A stretch of 64,000 nt of DNA from Bacteroidota bacterium (GTDB lineage Bacteria > Bacteroidota > Bacteroidia > Chitinophagales > Chitinophagaceae). Position 1 is the stretch's first letter. Every line of letters begins with the position of its first letter. The stretch spans positions 124,001-188,000 of the forward strand of contig JADJZY010000007.1 of the NCBI GenBank assembly GCA_016715505.1. The letters are read 5' to 3'. Both the position numbers and the translations under genes were made by a program. The notes under the pieces were generated by a model. That model searched no databases, was not told the DNA's origin, and saw nothing but the letters and a program-made list of their open reading frames with translations. Below are positions 48,894 through 58,835 of the stretch, piece after piece.

Positions 48894-49541
48894 ATGAAGA
48901 AGTTATTTTTATTGGTTTCGATGTTTGCTGGTCTTTTGGCTGGTACACAAAACTTGACTGCCCAGATCTCAGGATTTGTGTTTCGAGATTACAATGGCAA
49001 TGTTATAAAGGATAATTCAACTACTCTCAAGGAAGTTTTTGTTGAAGGTGTTACCGTCAATGCATACAATTCTACAAATCAACTAGTTGGAACAACACTT
49101 ACTGATTTGTCCGGAGCTTATTCTTTTAACGGATTAAACTTACCTATTCGGATTGAATTTACAGGTATACAATCAGGAGACTTTTCCTCATTTGCGAATA
49201 TTGGAAATGGAACATCTATTCAATTCTACACTACAGCAAATAGTAATGCAAATTATGCCATCAATACCCCTGATGACTACAATACAATAGATCCAGCATT
49301 AGCTTCTACTTTGTTTGTTAATGGTGATCCATTGGCAGGTGGAAACGCTGGTGCTGTAGGAGTGTTGAAGATGTTCAACAACAGTAGTACTGGTAATGGT
49401 ACTTCGTCAGGTGCAAATCCTGCAACTGATTTAGTGACTGCTTCTCAAGTAGGTTCTGTATATGGAATTGCCTGGGACAAGAAAATAAGAAGATGTTACT
49501 TAGTGCCTTTGCAAAACGTCACTGTGGTTTTGGCCCTTTAG
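48894..49541 (+). CDS. Giant SdrD-like adhesin 2, N-terminal fragment
   Basis: Start of the second giant surface protein (about 2090 residues over 48894-55171 when corrected). The ATG at 48894 gives MKKLFLLVSMFAGLLAGTQ, a signal peptide; a TTG 24 bp upstream is less likely. One degenerate SdrD/Cna-B domain (ISGFVFRDYNGNVIKDN) leads into the propeller-like region (VYGIAWDKKIRR). The frame breaks near 49492 by loss of one A (AGAAGATG); the reading continues as ...MLLSAFAKRH, aligned with FLASVYRRH of paralog 1. Confidence 0.85.
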   Translation: MKKLFLLVSMFAGLLAGTQNLTAQISGFVFRDYNGNVIKDNSTTLKEVFVEGVTVNAYNSTNQLVGTTLTDLSGAYSFNGLNLPIRIEFTGIQSGDFSSFANIGNGTSIQFYTTANSNANYAINTPDDYNTIDPALASTLFVNGDPLAGGNAGAVGVLKMFNNSSTGNGTSSGANPATDLVTASQVGSVYGIAWDKKIRRCYLVPLQNVTVVLAL

Positions 49542-50662
49542 GTGAAGGTGGTATATATCAAGTTGACTTATCTACAGGCTCACCTGTTGTAAGCAATTGG
49601 TTAGATATAAAAACATTAGGAATACCTGTTAATGATATAGGAACGGGCGCAACAATTATAGATAGAAATATAAACAGAGGGTTATTGGCAGATAAAGTTT
49701 CGAAATCTATGGATCCTGATGCATTTGATGCTGTGGGGAAAACAAGTATTGGCGCAATAGAATTTAGCAAAAATGCGGATACATTATTTATTGTTAATTT
49801 AACCAATAGAACAGTATATGCTATTGATGTAGCAACCAAAACATTAGTCGGAACCTATAATCCACCTGCTGCAGTCTGCCCAAGTGGTACATTCAGAACT
49901 TTTGCACTTAAATATTATAATGGCAAATTGTATATGGGCGGTGTTTGTGATGGTAGTACTCCTTCTGATATGAGTTCAATTGTTTACAGATTAGATGGAA
50001 ACAGTTGGACACAAGTATTTTCTATGCCAATGAATTATACGAAAGGATATTCTTGGAGTGCTGCAAGTGCTAGCTTAGCATGTGAGAATAATAAAGGTTG
50101 GTTCCCGTGGACAGCCTCTCTAATAGCACCTTGTTATGGAAGTATCAATTCGGGGGCTTTTACTTATCCGACTCCTATTTTTTCGGACATTGAATTCGAT
50201 GAAGATGGGTCAATGATTTTAGCTTTTATGGACAGAACTTCACATCAAATAGGTTGGAGCAATGCGAGTCCTACCAGTTTAAGTGATACATGGAGTTCGG
50301 TTGTAGGAGGAGACATACTTAGGGTACACAATAATAACGGGGTTTTTGTATTAGAGAACAATGGAACTTCTGGTGGTAATACGAGCGCCGGAGCAAACAA
50401 TGCCAGTGGTCCTGGAGGCGGTGAGTTTTATTATCAAGATAATTTGTCTACACCACATACAGAAACTACTTCGGGTGGGTTAACTCGCATTAAAGGTGGA
50501 ACAGAAGTAGCATTGACTGCCATGGATCCCTTTGAAACAGGTTTTGAAACAGGTGGGATAAATTGGTTTAATAACACAACTGGTGCAGCTAGAAACTCTG
50601 GATATTTTTTATATTCTGGGGGGCAGGTTTTTTTGGTAAGTCAGGTGGTATGGGAGATGTAG
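49493..50662 (+). CDS. Giant SdrD-like adhesin 2, propeller-like region
   Basis: Continuation after the shift near 49492: 390 residues of beta-propeller-like sequence (CGFGPLGEGGIYQVDL, FSDIEFDEDGSMILAFMDR, GGGEFYYQDN), parallel in layout but not close in identity to 38550-39760 of adhesin 1. It is broken again near 50633, where a T-run needs one more T to read ...FFGKSGGMGDVEYV. The function of this region is unknown; in T9SS cargo such modules are often ligand-binding. Confidence 0.85.
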   Translation: MLLSAFAKRHCGFGPLGEGGIYQVDLSTGSPVVSNWLDIKTLGIPVNDIGTGATIIDRNINRGLLADKVSKSMDPDAFDAVGKTSIGAIEFSKNADTLFIVNLTNRTVYAIDVATKTLVGTYNPPAAVCPSGTFRTFALKYYNGKLYMGGVCDGSTPSDMSSIVYRLDGNSWTQVFSMPMNYTKGYSWSAASASLACENNKGWFPWTASLIAPCYGSINSGAFTYPTPIFSDIEFDEDGSMILAFMDRTSHQIGWSNASPTSLSDTWSSVVGGDILRVHNNNGVFVLENNGTSGGNTSAGANNASGPGGGEFYYQDNLSTPHTETTSGGLTRIKGGTEVALTAMDPFETGFETGGINWFNNTTGAARNSGYFLYSGGQVFLVSQVVWEM

Positions 50663-53427
50663 AATATGTTACTGATTTGGCTCCAATAGAAATTGGTAAT
50701 AGAGTTTGGAACGATGTAAATGGAAATGGTATTCAAGATGCTGGTGAGACTGGAATTGCAGGTGTTATTGTCGAATTATATCAAGGAGTTACTTTAGTAG
50801 GTACTACAACCACTGATGCTAATGGAGATTACTATTTTAACAACTCAAACGTAAACCAAACTGGTGCCATAAAAGTTGAAGCGAATACCACATATGAAAT
50901 AAGGATAAACGTTGCTCAAGGTAGTTTGTCTTCAACCCCAATACTAACATCTGCGAATACAGATGGTTCACCCAATGGAGATGCTAGAGATAGTGATGGA
51001 ACAGGAGGTGGAGCTGTGGCTACAATTTCATTAACCACAGGTAATTCTGGGGAGAATAATCACACTTATGATTTTGGGTTTAAATCATCAGCCTCTTTGT
51101 GCGATTGGGATCCTTTAAATGGTCCATCATCGGTTTTTACCATTAATGGTACTACACCACCAGCCAATCCAGTTTATGGGTTAGTAACTGACCCGAGTGT
51201 AAACCCAGGCGGAGAAGTAGATATTTATGTTGAGCGCACTGTAACTGGTGGGACAGTTTCTGGAGCATACAACGATTTTCCTACAGGAACATATACAATT
51301 TCTTTCTCAAATGGAGTTTATGGATACACAAGTTTGGTTTACGATGGACCTGATGGCAATGCATCATCATTGAATCCTACAGGATTAGGTGGACTTGACA
51401 TGTCAGCCAATACTGATGGATTTCAATTTCAATATAATATTGATGGTACTGGAGGCTCACAAATAGTTATTGCCACGATGAGAGTTTATACAGATGCTAC
51501 AAATTATTCAACACAACAATTTACAATAAATGTTTCAACAGGAAGTGGTAATTATTTACCAATTGATTTTCCAAGAGCAAGTTTCACCACAGCAGGTGGA
51601 ACAGGAGTGAATTGGGCGAGTGTAGGCGCGATAGAGTTACACTTAGACTGTACAACAACACCAGGTGTTGATTTAATTATCAAAGATATGAAAATGCCAT
51701 GTTACGAGCTACCTAAAGCTTGCCTTGGCAATTACGTTTTCAATGATCTTAACCAAGATGGTATACAAAACAATGGCGAAGTAGGCGTTTCGGGTGTAAC
51801 AACAACGTTATACAATGCAACTACGAATGTTATATTAGCTACAGTCACAACAGATGCTTATGGTTTCTATCAATTCTGCGGATTAAATCCAGGTGATTAT
51901 AAAGTAGGCTTTACATTACCATCAAATTATGTATACACGACAGCCGATAATGGAAATGATGAAGCAGATAGCGATGCCAATCCAATCAGCGGATTAACCG
52001 GAACTTATACACTGGCTTCAGGTGATAGCAATATGACTGTGGACGCTGGTATTTATCAACCACAACCAACAACAGCCAGTGTAGGAGATCGGGTGTGGTT
52101 TGATGCCAATGCCAATGGAACACAAGATGTAGGCGAATCTGGCGTTAGCGGAATTACGATTTCGTTATTTAATTGCTCAAACCCTGGCGTTCCTGTCATG
52201 ACAACGGTAAGCGATGCAGGCGGAAATTATTTATACGAAAATGTGGCGCCCGGTTCCTATCAGGTTAGCTTTAGTGTACCATTGGGTATGTTGTTAACGC
52301 AACAATCTGGTCTGGTAACTGACGTCATAAACAGTGACGTAAATCCATCAACTGAGCGAACGGCATGTTTTGTCGTTAATTCGGGAGATAATATTACTTA
52401 TGTTGATGCAGGGTTAATGATTAAGCCTGTAGCCACTTCGAGCATTGGTGATAAGGTATGGAATGATGCGAATCAGGATGGTATTCAGGATCCGAATGAA
52501 ACAGGTGTTCAAGGCGTATTGGTAACCTTATATCAACAGGATGGTACCACAGTAGTTTCTACGACAACTACCGATGGTTTAGGAAACTATGCGTTTAATG
52601 GAATCAATCCGGGATGCTATGTTATTGGTTTTAGCAACTTGCCATTGGGATACACTTTTAGTATGCCGAATGCAGGAACGGATTCAAGTAAGAACAGCGA
52701 TGCGGATATCGTGAGCGGAAAAACGAATCAGGTCTGCATTACAGCAGGTCAAAACAATCCAACGATTGATGCCGGTATTTACAATGCGAGCAATACAAAT
52801 AGTATAGGCGATCGGGTATGGTATGATGCCAATCAGAATGGTTTAAAGGATGGACCAGAGTATGGTTATCCGGGCGTTGTGGTGACCTTGTATGATTGTA
52901 CCACAAATACCATTGTGGCAACTACAACCACCAATTCGAACGGAAACTACTTGTTTGATGGTTTGGCTAACGGCGACTATTATGTAGGCTTTGGCTTTAT
53001 TCCTGGATATCAGTTTACATCAGCAAATAGTGATGCAGCCGGCGTATTAGGCGCTAACAACAGCGATGCCAACCCAAGTAGTGGATTAACAGCTTGTGTA
53101 ACACTGAGTGGTAATACCAATATCACAACGGTGGATGCCGGTATTTATGAAGGCAATGGCCGTACAGCAACGTCTAGTTTAGGAGATTTAGTATGGGTAG
53201 ATGCCAACAATAACGGCTTACAGGATGCAGGTGAACCAGGCGTTTCAGGTGTAACAGCTACCTTGGTAGATGCCAATACCAATACCACATTGGCCAGCAC
53301 AATTACCGATGGTTTGGGTAATTATATCTTCACGAATTTGACGGGTGGTTTGTATCGTGTAGGGTTTAGCAATATCCTGCGGGTTATACCTTTACAACAC
53401 AAAGCGGTAGCATTGAAGATGAACTGA
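50650..53427 (+). CDS. Giant SdrD-like adhesin 2, variable cassette and SdrD repeats 1-6
   Basis: The first SdrD repeat is at about 50690 (IEIGNRVWNDVNGNGIQDAGE), followed by a cassette (51085-51715; SLCDWDPLNGPSSVF, YVERTVTGGTVSGAYND) unrelated to the one in adhesin 1 at the same place. Repeats 2-6 follow at about 51725, 52080, 52440, 52803 and 53177, each with the calcium-loop GDxVWxDxNxNGxxD. The frame is lost at 53375, where ATATCCTGCGGG lacks one C present in adhesin 1 (ATATCCCTGCGGG). DNA from 52743 on is nearly identical to adhesin 1. Confidence 0.88.
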   Translation: MGDVEYVTDLAPIEIGNRVWNDVNGNGIQDAGETGIAGVIVELYQGVTLVGTTTTDANGDYYFNNSNVNQTGAIKVEANTTYEIRINVAQGSLSSTPILTSANTDGSPNGDARDSDGTGGGAVATISLTTGNSGENNHTYDFGFKSSASLCDWDPLNGPSSVFTINGTTPPANPVYGLVTDPSVNPGGEVDIYVERTVTGGTVSGAYNDFPTGTYTISFSNGVYGYTSLVYDGPDGNASSLNPTGLGGLDMSANTDGFQFQYNIDGTGGSQIVIATMRVYTDATNYSTQQFTINVSTGSGNYLPIDFPRASFTTAGGTGVNWASVGAIELHLDCTTTPGVDLIIKDMKMPCYELPKACLGNYVFNDLNQDGIQNNGEVGVSGVTTTLYNATTNVILATVTTDAYGFYQFCGLNPGDYKVGFTLPSNYVYTTADNGNDEADSDANPISGLTGTYTLASGDSNMTVDAGIYQPQPTTASVGDRVWFDANANGTQDVGESGVSGITISLFNCSNPGVPVMTTVSDAGGNYLYENVAPGSYQVSFSVPLGMLLTQQSGLVTDVINSDVNPSTERTACFVVNSGDNITYVDAGLMIKPVATSSIGDKVWNDANQDGIQDPNETGVQGVLVTLYQQDGTTVVSTTTTDGLGNYAFNGINPGCYVIGFSNLPLGYTFSMPNAGTDSSKNSDADIVSGKTNQVCITAGQNNPTIDAGIYNASNTNSIGDRVWYDANQNGLKDGPEYGYPGVVVTLYDCTTNTIVATTTTNSNGNYLFDGLANGDYYVGFGFIPGYQFTSANSDAAGVLGANNSDANPSSGLTACVTLSGNTNITTVDAGIYEGNGRTATSSLGDLVWVDANNNGLQDAGEPGVSGVTATLVDANTNTTLASTITDGLGNYIFTNLTGGLYRVGFSNILRVIPLQHKAVALKMN

Positions 53428-55171
53428 ATAGTGATGCCAATGCAGGCACAGGAATTACCTCCAATATTCCATTAGGATTGGGCGAAGATAAGATGAGTGT
53501 GGACGCTGGTATCGTACCTCCTGCTTCAACCGTTTGTCTGGGTGATTATGTTTGGTTTGATTTAAATAACAACGGAGTACAGGATGGAAACGAACCGCAA
53601 GTACCTGGCGTTACCGTTAAATTATATGATAACAATACCAATACTGTATTACAGGTAACCACAACCAACCGTCAGGGTAAATATTTATTCTGTGGTTTAA
53701 GCAATGGTAATACTTATAGCGTAGGATTTGAGAACTTACCGGCAGGTTATGAGTTTACGGTATCCAATGGTGCTTTAAGTGTAAGCGATAATAGTGATGC
53801 CAACCCAACAACAGGACGTACCACTACGGTGACACTGGGAAGTACAGATGATTTAACCTTAGATGCAGGTATTTATTCAACCACTACAGCTGTAGTCGGA
53901 AACTATGTATGGTACGACGAAGATGCTGATGGCATTCAGGATCCAACGGAAGCTCCAATTCCTGGTGTGTTGGTGACTTTGTATGACAATACCAATACGC
54001 CTGTATCGAGTGCAGTAACCGATGCGAATGGTGGATACTTGTTTACGAATGTAACACCGGGCAATTATGTGATTGGCTTTAGCGGTTATCCGGGTAGCTT
54101 TGTTCCAACGAGCAAAGGCAGCAATGCCTCAGCGGATGACGACAGCAATATTGATCCAAATACCGGATTAACAGATGTATTTACCGTAACGCCCGGCAGC
54201 AGTAATCTGACGCTGGATGCAGGTTACAAAGCAAACCCTGTGGCCGGTTTGGGGTAATTATGTATGGCATGACTTAAATGAAAATGGTTTGCAAGATCCT
54301 ACAGAAGCACCCATATCTGGTGTGGTAGTTACCTTATATGCATCGGATGGCACAACGCCATTAGGTACAGCCATTACAGATGGTAATGGTGCATACAGCT
54401 TCCCGAATCTGACAGCAGGCAGTTATATCGTAGGGTTTAGTAATCTGCCAAATGCTTATACCCGCACACGCATCATAGGTGTTTTAAATGATGCATTAAA
54501 CAGCGATATCAATGCAAACAATCAAACTGCTTTGATTACGCTGTCTGCAGGAACTTATAATCCAAACATCGATGCAGGCTTCTACATGGGTGTACCATTG
54601 GGCGCCCGTGAGTTGGTAGCCACTTTGGTGAAACAACAGGGTGCGAACCAAGCGATTGTAAACTGGTATACCAAAGATGAAGAGAATACTGCTACGTTTG
54701 AAATACAAAGAAGTACGAATGGTAGTGATTATACCCAGGTTGGAACAAAAGCAGCAGGTGGTAATACCCAGGGTCAGACGAATTATTCGGCGATAGATGA
54801 TATCAGTGGATTGGAGGAAAGAAGCGGTGATTTATTATCGAATCAAATTGATCGATATAGATGCACAGCAGAAATATTCGAACACGATATCTCTGAAATT
54901 GGGAACGACAACAAACGGTGGTGTATTGGTTCATCCGATACCATTCACCAATCGTCTGACGGTTACTTATGTGGCAGAGATGGATGAAAACATCACGCTG
55001 GAGTTATTGGATATGAGCGGACGAGTGATTGCACGCAGCGAGAAGCCTGTGACCAAAGGATTAAACAATGCAGTATTGGAAAATCTGGAAAGTTTAAGTT
55101 CATCACAATACTTGTTACGAATTGTTCCATCAGGTGATGGCGAAACACAGGTTATTCGTGTGAATAAATAA
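52743..55171 (+). repeat. 2.4-kb near-identical direct repeat, copy 2
   Basis: Pairs with 42557-44983. All three single-base frameshifts of this segment lie where copy 1 is intact, which fits poor polishing of a duplicated region. Confidence 0.9.
53388..55171 (+). CDS. Giant SdrD-like adhesin 2, C-terminal part with SdrD repeats 7-9 and T9SS sorting domain (frameshifts)
   Basis: The C-terminal 590 residues. Three open frames (53478-54257, 54217-54987, 54797-55171) are separated by an extra G at about 54251 (TTTGGGGTAATT against TTTGGGTAATT in adhesin 1) and an extra G at about 54815 (GGAGGAAAG against GGAGAAAG). Corrected, it encodes SdrD repeats at about 53540, 53897 and 54250, the fibronectin-like domain, and a T9SS type A sorting domain (VHPIPFTNRLTVTY...QYLLRIV). 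Comparison with the intact paralog pins each error to one base. Confidence 0.85.
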
Positions 55172-55233
55172 TAAGATATGCGAATGCTAATCAATAAATT
55201 GATAAGCAGCATTTGCTGAATCACATTAGAAAC

Positions 55234-55303
55234 AGTTGTCAGAAGTATTTTTAGCATAATATGTGTTTGACAACTTCACCCGGTCCAAAAGGCCGGGTGT
55301 TTC
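55234..55303 (+). ncRNA. Structured RNA element with intrinsic terminator, copy B (3' region of adhesin 2)
   Basis: The stem AGTTGTCA/TGACAACT (55234-55241 with 55268-55275) encloses a 26-nt loop matching copy A at 23 of 26 positions, followed by a terminator stem CACCCGG/CCGGGTG (55277-55283, 55293-55299) and a T-rich run. Compared with copy A, the sixth stem pair changed from C-G to T-A, so pairing is kept. It begins 62 bp after the adhesin 2 stop, so it is likely the 3' end of that message. Confidence 0.6.
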
Positions 55304-55582
55304 TTTGTATAGGAGAATATAGGTATCATCTGTTTTCCATATTGATTAGACCTTAATTTAATCTTTAGACATTTTTGCCCCACTAATTTTACCTTCAACT
55401 CAAATTTTGCAGTTGGACACAGCCAAGGGCAAAAACGAATAAGAACATCAAATACATCGGATAAGTGGCCGCAGTATAATTTTCTCATTCGGGGTTACCG
55501 AGCAAATCCTTTACAGTCTTCGTTTGCAGTAGCTTTGTGCCTTGCTACTGCAAATTCATGAGATAGAAAATGGTCATTCTTA

Positions 55583-56340
55583 TTAATCAACATTCTTAAT
55601 ACCTAACAAAGTAAAGATTTTGTCTTTCATCTGAAGCGAAAGTGGAATTTCTGTACCCGAATTGAGAATGACTTTGGGTTTTAAGCCTCGGTATACTTCT
55701 TTTACTTTCTGTAAGTTTACAATGTAACTTTTATGAACCCTGAAAAATCAGTATGTTGTGTAAGCATGTCTTCAAAACTATTTTAAAGGTTTACTCACCA
55801 TGAGTTCTGAATTTTCTACAATCACCAGACAATAGCTGGCTTTGGCTTCTATATAGGAAATATTGACAATATCAATTGATTTCCATACATTGTTGGTGGG
55901 GAGAAATAATTTTGTAGATGTTTGATGCTGAGTTAGAATCGTACGCATTTCTTCCAATTGTTTGATAATATCATTGAGTTGGTGATTGCGTTTTTGAGCT
56001 TTCGAAACGGCATGCTTTAAATCATCAAGACTTATTGGTTTCAGCAAATAATGAAGTGTGGAGTAATTATATGATTCCAGCGCATAGTTTTCGTAGGCGC
56101 TAATAAAAATTACTTGTTGATAACTACCCTCACAGGCATCTAAAGGTCAAAACCGCTTTTATTACCTAGCTGGATATCAGTAGCAATAGTTCGGGTTTTA
56201 GTTCATTCACTTTCAGTATTCCTTCTTCAACCGAATTCGCCGTTTCAATGATGTCTATTTCGGGTATCTCTTTTACAGAATTCAACAATGGTTTGTACGG
56301 ATGATTTTATATCGTCTATGATAATGCTTCTTATTTTCAT
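55583..56340 (-). CDS. LytTR response regulator paired with the LytS-like kinase (several frameshifts)
   Basis: About 250 residues if corrected. Reading across frames gives MKIRSIIIDDIK at 56340, the phospho-acceptor segment LLLLDIQLGNKSGFD, the switch region FISAYENYALESYNYSTLHYLLKP, and a LytTR domain (LPTNNVWKSIDIVNISYIEAK ... FRVHKSYIVNLQKVKEV) ending at 55583. Single-base shifts are needed near 56297, 56173, 56140, 55773 and 55725. The longest intact piece is 55778-56047. The start overlaps the kinase stop (ATGA at 56337-56340). Five shifts in 760 bp may be sequence error or a decaying gene. Confidence 0.75.
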
Positions 56341-58796
56341 GATGTTAGTAGGATAGGTAATGTGATTCTTTGAATAAATACAGACTCATTTTTTATAAAT
56401 TCAAGATTGGTTTGAGCGTGAATTTTTTTTTGGAGTTTTATCCGCTCTTGAATGATATTTAGCGCATTGGTTTTGTTCGGATCTAGTTGATGGTAGTCAA
56501 ACCCAACACCATTATCCATTATCCTGGTAACTAAATAGCTATGATTAGAATTTAAATCAAAGTGAAGGGTTAATTGACCATCCGAGCGGTTACTGCATCC
56601 ATGTAATATTGAATTTTCAACAAGTGGTTGTAGCATCAACGATGGAATATTTAATTGCCTGAGTATTGACTTGTCGATGGTAGATTCAATGCTATATGTG
56701 AATTGATGCGACTTTTCTATTTGTTGAGTATGTAGATAAAGGTCTAAAAATTTTAATTCATCTGCAACTGAGTTTATATCTTTTCGGGTAAGATTCATTA
56801 CTTGCCTTAACATAACTGACAATTTCTTTAAATAGTCTAAACCATTTGTTTTGTCTGAAGTGACAATATAATGTTGCAAGGGCATGAGGGCATTGAAGAT
56901 AAAATGAGGTTTTAATTGATTCAATTTAGATTGCGTTTCAAGTTGTAGCATATGATTTTGCTGCAGAATAGCATTCAGTTTCTTATCGTTACGTCGATTG
57001 AGAACAGATACGATGATATAATATAAAATAGTTATGATGCTTAGTGCTAAGATCGTGATCGCCCAAATACTATAGTACCAGGGGGATGATATTGAAATGA
57101 CAAGGGTTTTAAGTTTAGTATGGTCAATATACAGATTTAGTAAATAATTTCCCGGATTTAAATTATCCAGCAAAAGAGTGTTGTTGCTTATAGGAAGTAG
57201 ACGATTTGATTGTGACGATTCATCAATCATTTCAGCTTCTATTTGAGTGTTTGAGGTATAGAATAAATCGAATTTAATCTCAAGGGCAGAATTATTGAGG
57301 TGGGTTAGTTGGATTCGATTTTCGGGAAAAAGTAAGGTGTCTTTTCCGTAGTTTACACTTCTGACGACGAGTGTGTGAGCTGAGAACTTGTTGTTATATA
57401 CATCAAGGGGTATACTGTAGATGGAATTGTTATTGTAAAGATTTATAGTATTTTCCATCAGATATGCACCAATACATCGGTTGTCAATATTACAATTCGG
57501 TATTTCAAACCTGTCCAGAGTAATACCCTTTTTATCATATCTAATAAATCCGCTTTCATGGATATATAGTATTGAATTTTGATATGGAATACAGCAAATA
57601 GCATGGGTGCTGTTTAGATGGTCTATTTTATGTAATTCTTTCGTTTTTCTATTTTCAATGAAAATACTTTTTGGGGTGGTGTAGTAATAAGTTTCTTTTT
57701 CCTTTGAAAGGTGTAGAATTGTTTCATTATCTAAGGTAGAATCTGATGAGTAGTGGTTTATTTGTCGGTTTACGTAATATAATAGCCCTTTGTCTGTCGC
57801 AAAAAGTATTGTATCATTCTCAGACATGAGGGCAGAATTTATATACTTATCAGCCCGTATAAGTTCGAATTTGTTGGTGAAAGAAGGTTCATGAATTTTC
57901 CACATGTAATTGTTTCCAATATTGTAGAATGTATCCTTGTGTTTTAGTAGATGGATAACTTTTAATCCTTCATGAGGATGTGATATTACTTTGGTCTTAC
58001 GGAGATTATATAAAAAACGCCCATCACAAAAATGATCGGGATCATTAGGTAGAAAGAGCGTATTTCTAACTTTATTTTGTTTATTTATTACAAGTTGCGA
58101 TAGAGAATTTTGTTGAAAGTTCAGATCAAATATGTTGCCTGTTTTGTCTGCGAGAAGTGTTTGTTTGGTGTCCGGATAATATTGAATTTTTTGTATGGAA
58201 ATATTCTCTGGAATTCGAATTTGTTTTGCATATTGATTATTCAGGTTGATGCGAAACAATCCATTATGTATTGTTGAAAAGTATAGGATATTGTTTTCGT
58301 TTATCTGAATGCCGGTTACATCATCCTGGTCATACAAACATTCCAATTTCTGATTCTGCCACTTATACACGCCATGATTTTTTCCATCCACAGAGAAGTA
58401 GTATAGTGAATCACTTTTTTTAACTAAACTCAGAATTCTTCCTTCTATATGATAACTTTTGAAGTTTTGGATGAGTATAGGGTCTGTTTTTGTTTTTTGG
58501 TATATTGCTGAGTTTACCGCTAAATATTCATTACTGATGATGCCAATATTTTTTTCACTACCTATTTCAAATTCTTTTTTTAAGATGTGATAAAGGTTAT
58601 TATGTTGTTTTATTTTTTCTGAAGGAAAAAGAAAATCAAGAAAGTATTGTTTGTAATGATAATCTTTTTTACTTAACGTTAATTTGTTCGAATGAACATT
58701 ATAAGTAAGCAGACTACCACTATTGAAGTAATCTGTACACAAGAGATACACGATTGAATCATTGTGAAGATAGGCGCTGGTAATTTTGTAGTTCAA
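56337..58796 (-). CDS. LytS-type sensor histidine kinase with propeller sensor (main part)
   Basis: The bulk of a kinase of about 944 residues starting at 59168. An extended beta-propeller-like sensor (two-component-regulator propeller type, strands such as KDTFYNIGNNYMWKI and DTILFATDKGLLYYV) is followed by a Y_Y_Y-like domain, a transmembrane helix (IWAITILALSIITILYYIIV), then a His_kinase domain with the acceptor in LKPHFIFNALMPLQHYI, and HATPase with LQPLVENSILHG and MDNGVGFD. This is the architecture of LytS/YehU-like kinases in Bacteroidota. It is coupled by ATGA to the LytTR regulator. Confidence 0.88.
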   Translation of the reverse strand: MNYKITSAYLHNDSIVYLLCTDYFNSGSLLTYNVHSNKLTLSKKDYHYKQYFLDFLFPSEKIKQHNNLYHILKKEFEIGSEKNIGIISNEYLAVNSAIYQKTKTDPILIQNFKSYHIEGRILSLVKKSDSLYYFSVDGKNHGVYKWQNQKLECLYDQDDVTGIQINENNILYFSTIHNGLFRINLNNQYAKQIRIPENISIQKIQYYPDTKQTLLADKTGNIFDLNFQQNSLSQLVINKQNKVRNTLFLPNDPDHFCDGRFLYNLRKTKVISHPHEGLKVIHLLKHKDTFYNIGNNYMWKIHEPSFTNKFELIRADKYINSALMSENDTILFATDKGLLYYVNRQINHYSSDSTLDNETILHLSKEKETYYYTTPKSIFIENRKTKELHKIDHLNSTHAICCIPYQNSILYIHESGFIRYDKKGITLDRFEIPNCNIDNRCIGAYLMENTINLYNNNSIYSIPLDVYNNKFSAHTLVVRSVNYGKDTLLFPENRIQLTHLNNSALEIKFDLFYTSNTQIEAEMIDESSQSNRLLPISNNTLLLDNLNPGNYLLNLYIDHTKLKTLVISISSPWYYSIWAITILALSIITILYYIIVSVLNRRNDKKLNAILQQNHMLQLETQSKLNQLKPHFIFNALMPLQHYIVTSDKTNGLDYLKKLSVMLRQVMNLTRKDINSVADELKFLDLYLHTQQIEKSHQFTYSIESTIDKSILRQLNIPSLMLQPLVENSILHGCSNRSDGQLTLHFDLNSNHSYLVTRIMDNGVGFDYHQLDPNKTNALNIIQERIKLQKKIHAQTNLEFIKNESVFIQRITLPILLTS

Positions 58797-58835
58797 TTGA
58801 CATATTCAGGTTGTTGGATGTCACAAAATTTATAA

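Noticed and set aside
37958..55171. Gram-positive MSCRAMM adhesins anchored by sortase
   Set aside because: SdrD-like repeats alone suggest this, but both proteins end in T9SS sorting domains and lack an LPXTG motif and hydrophobic tail.
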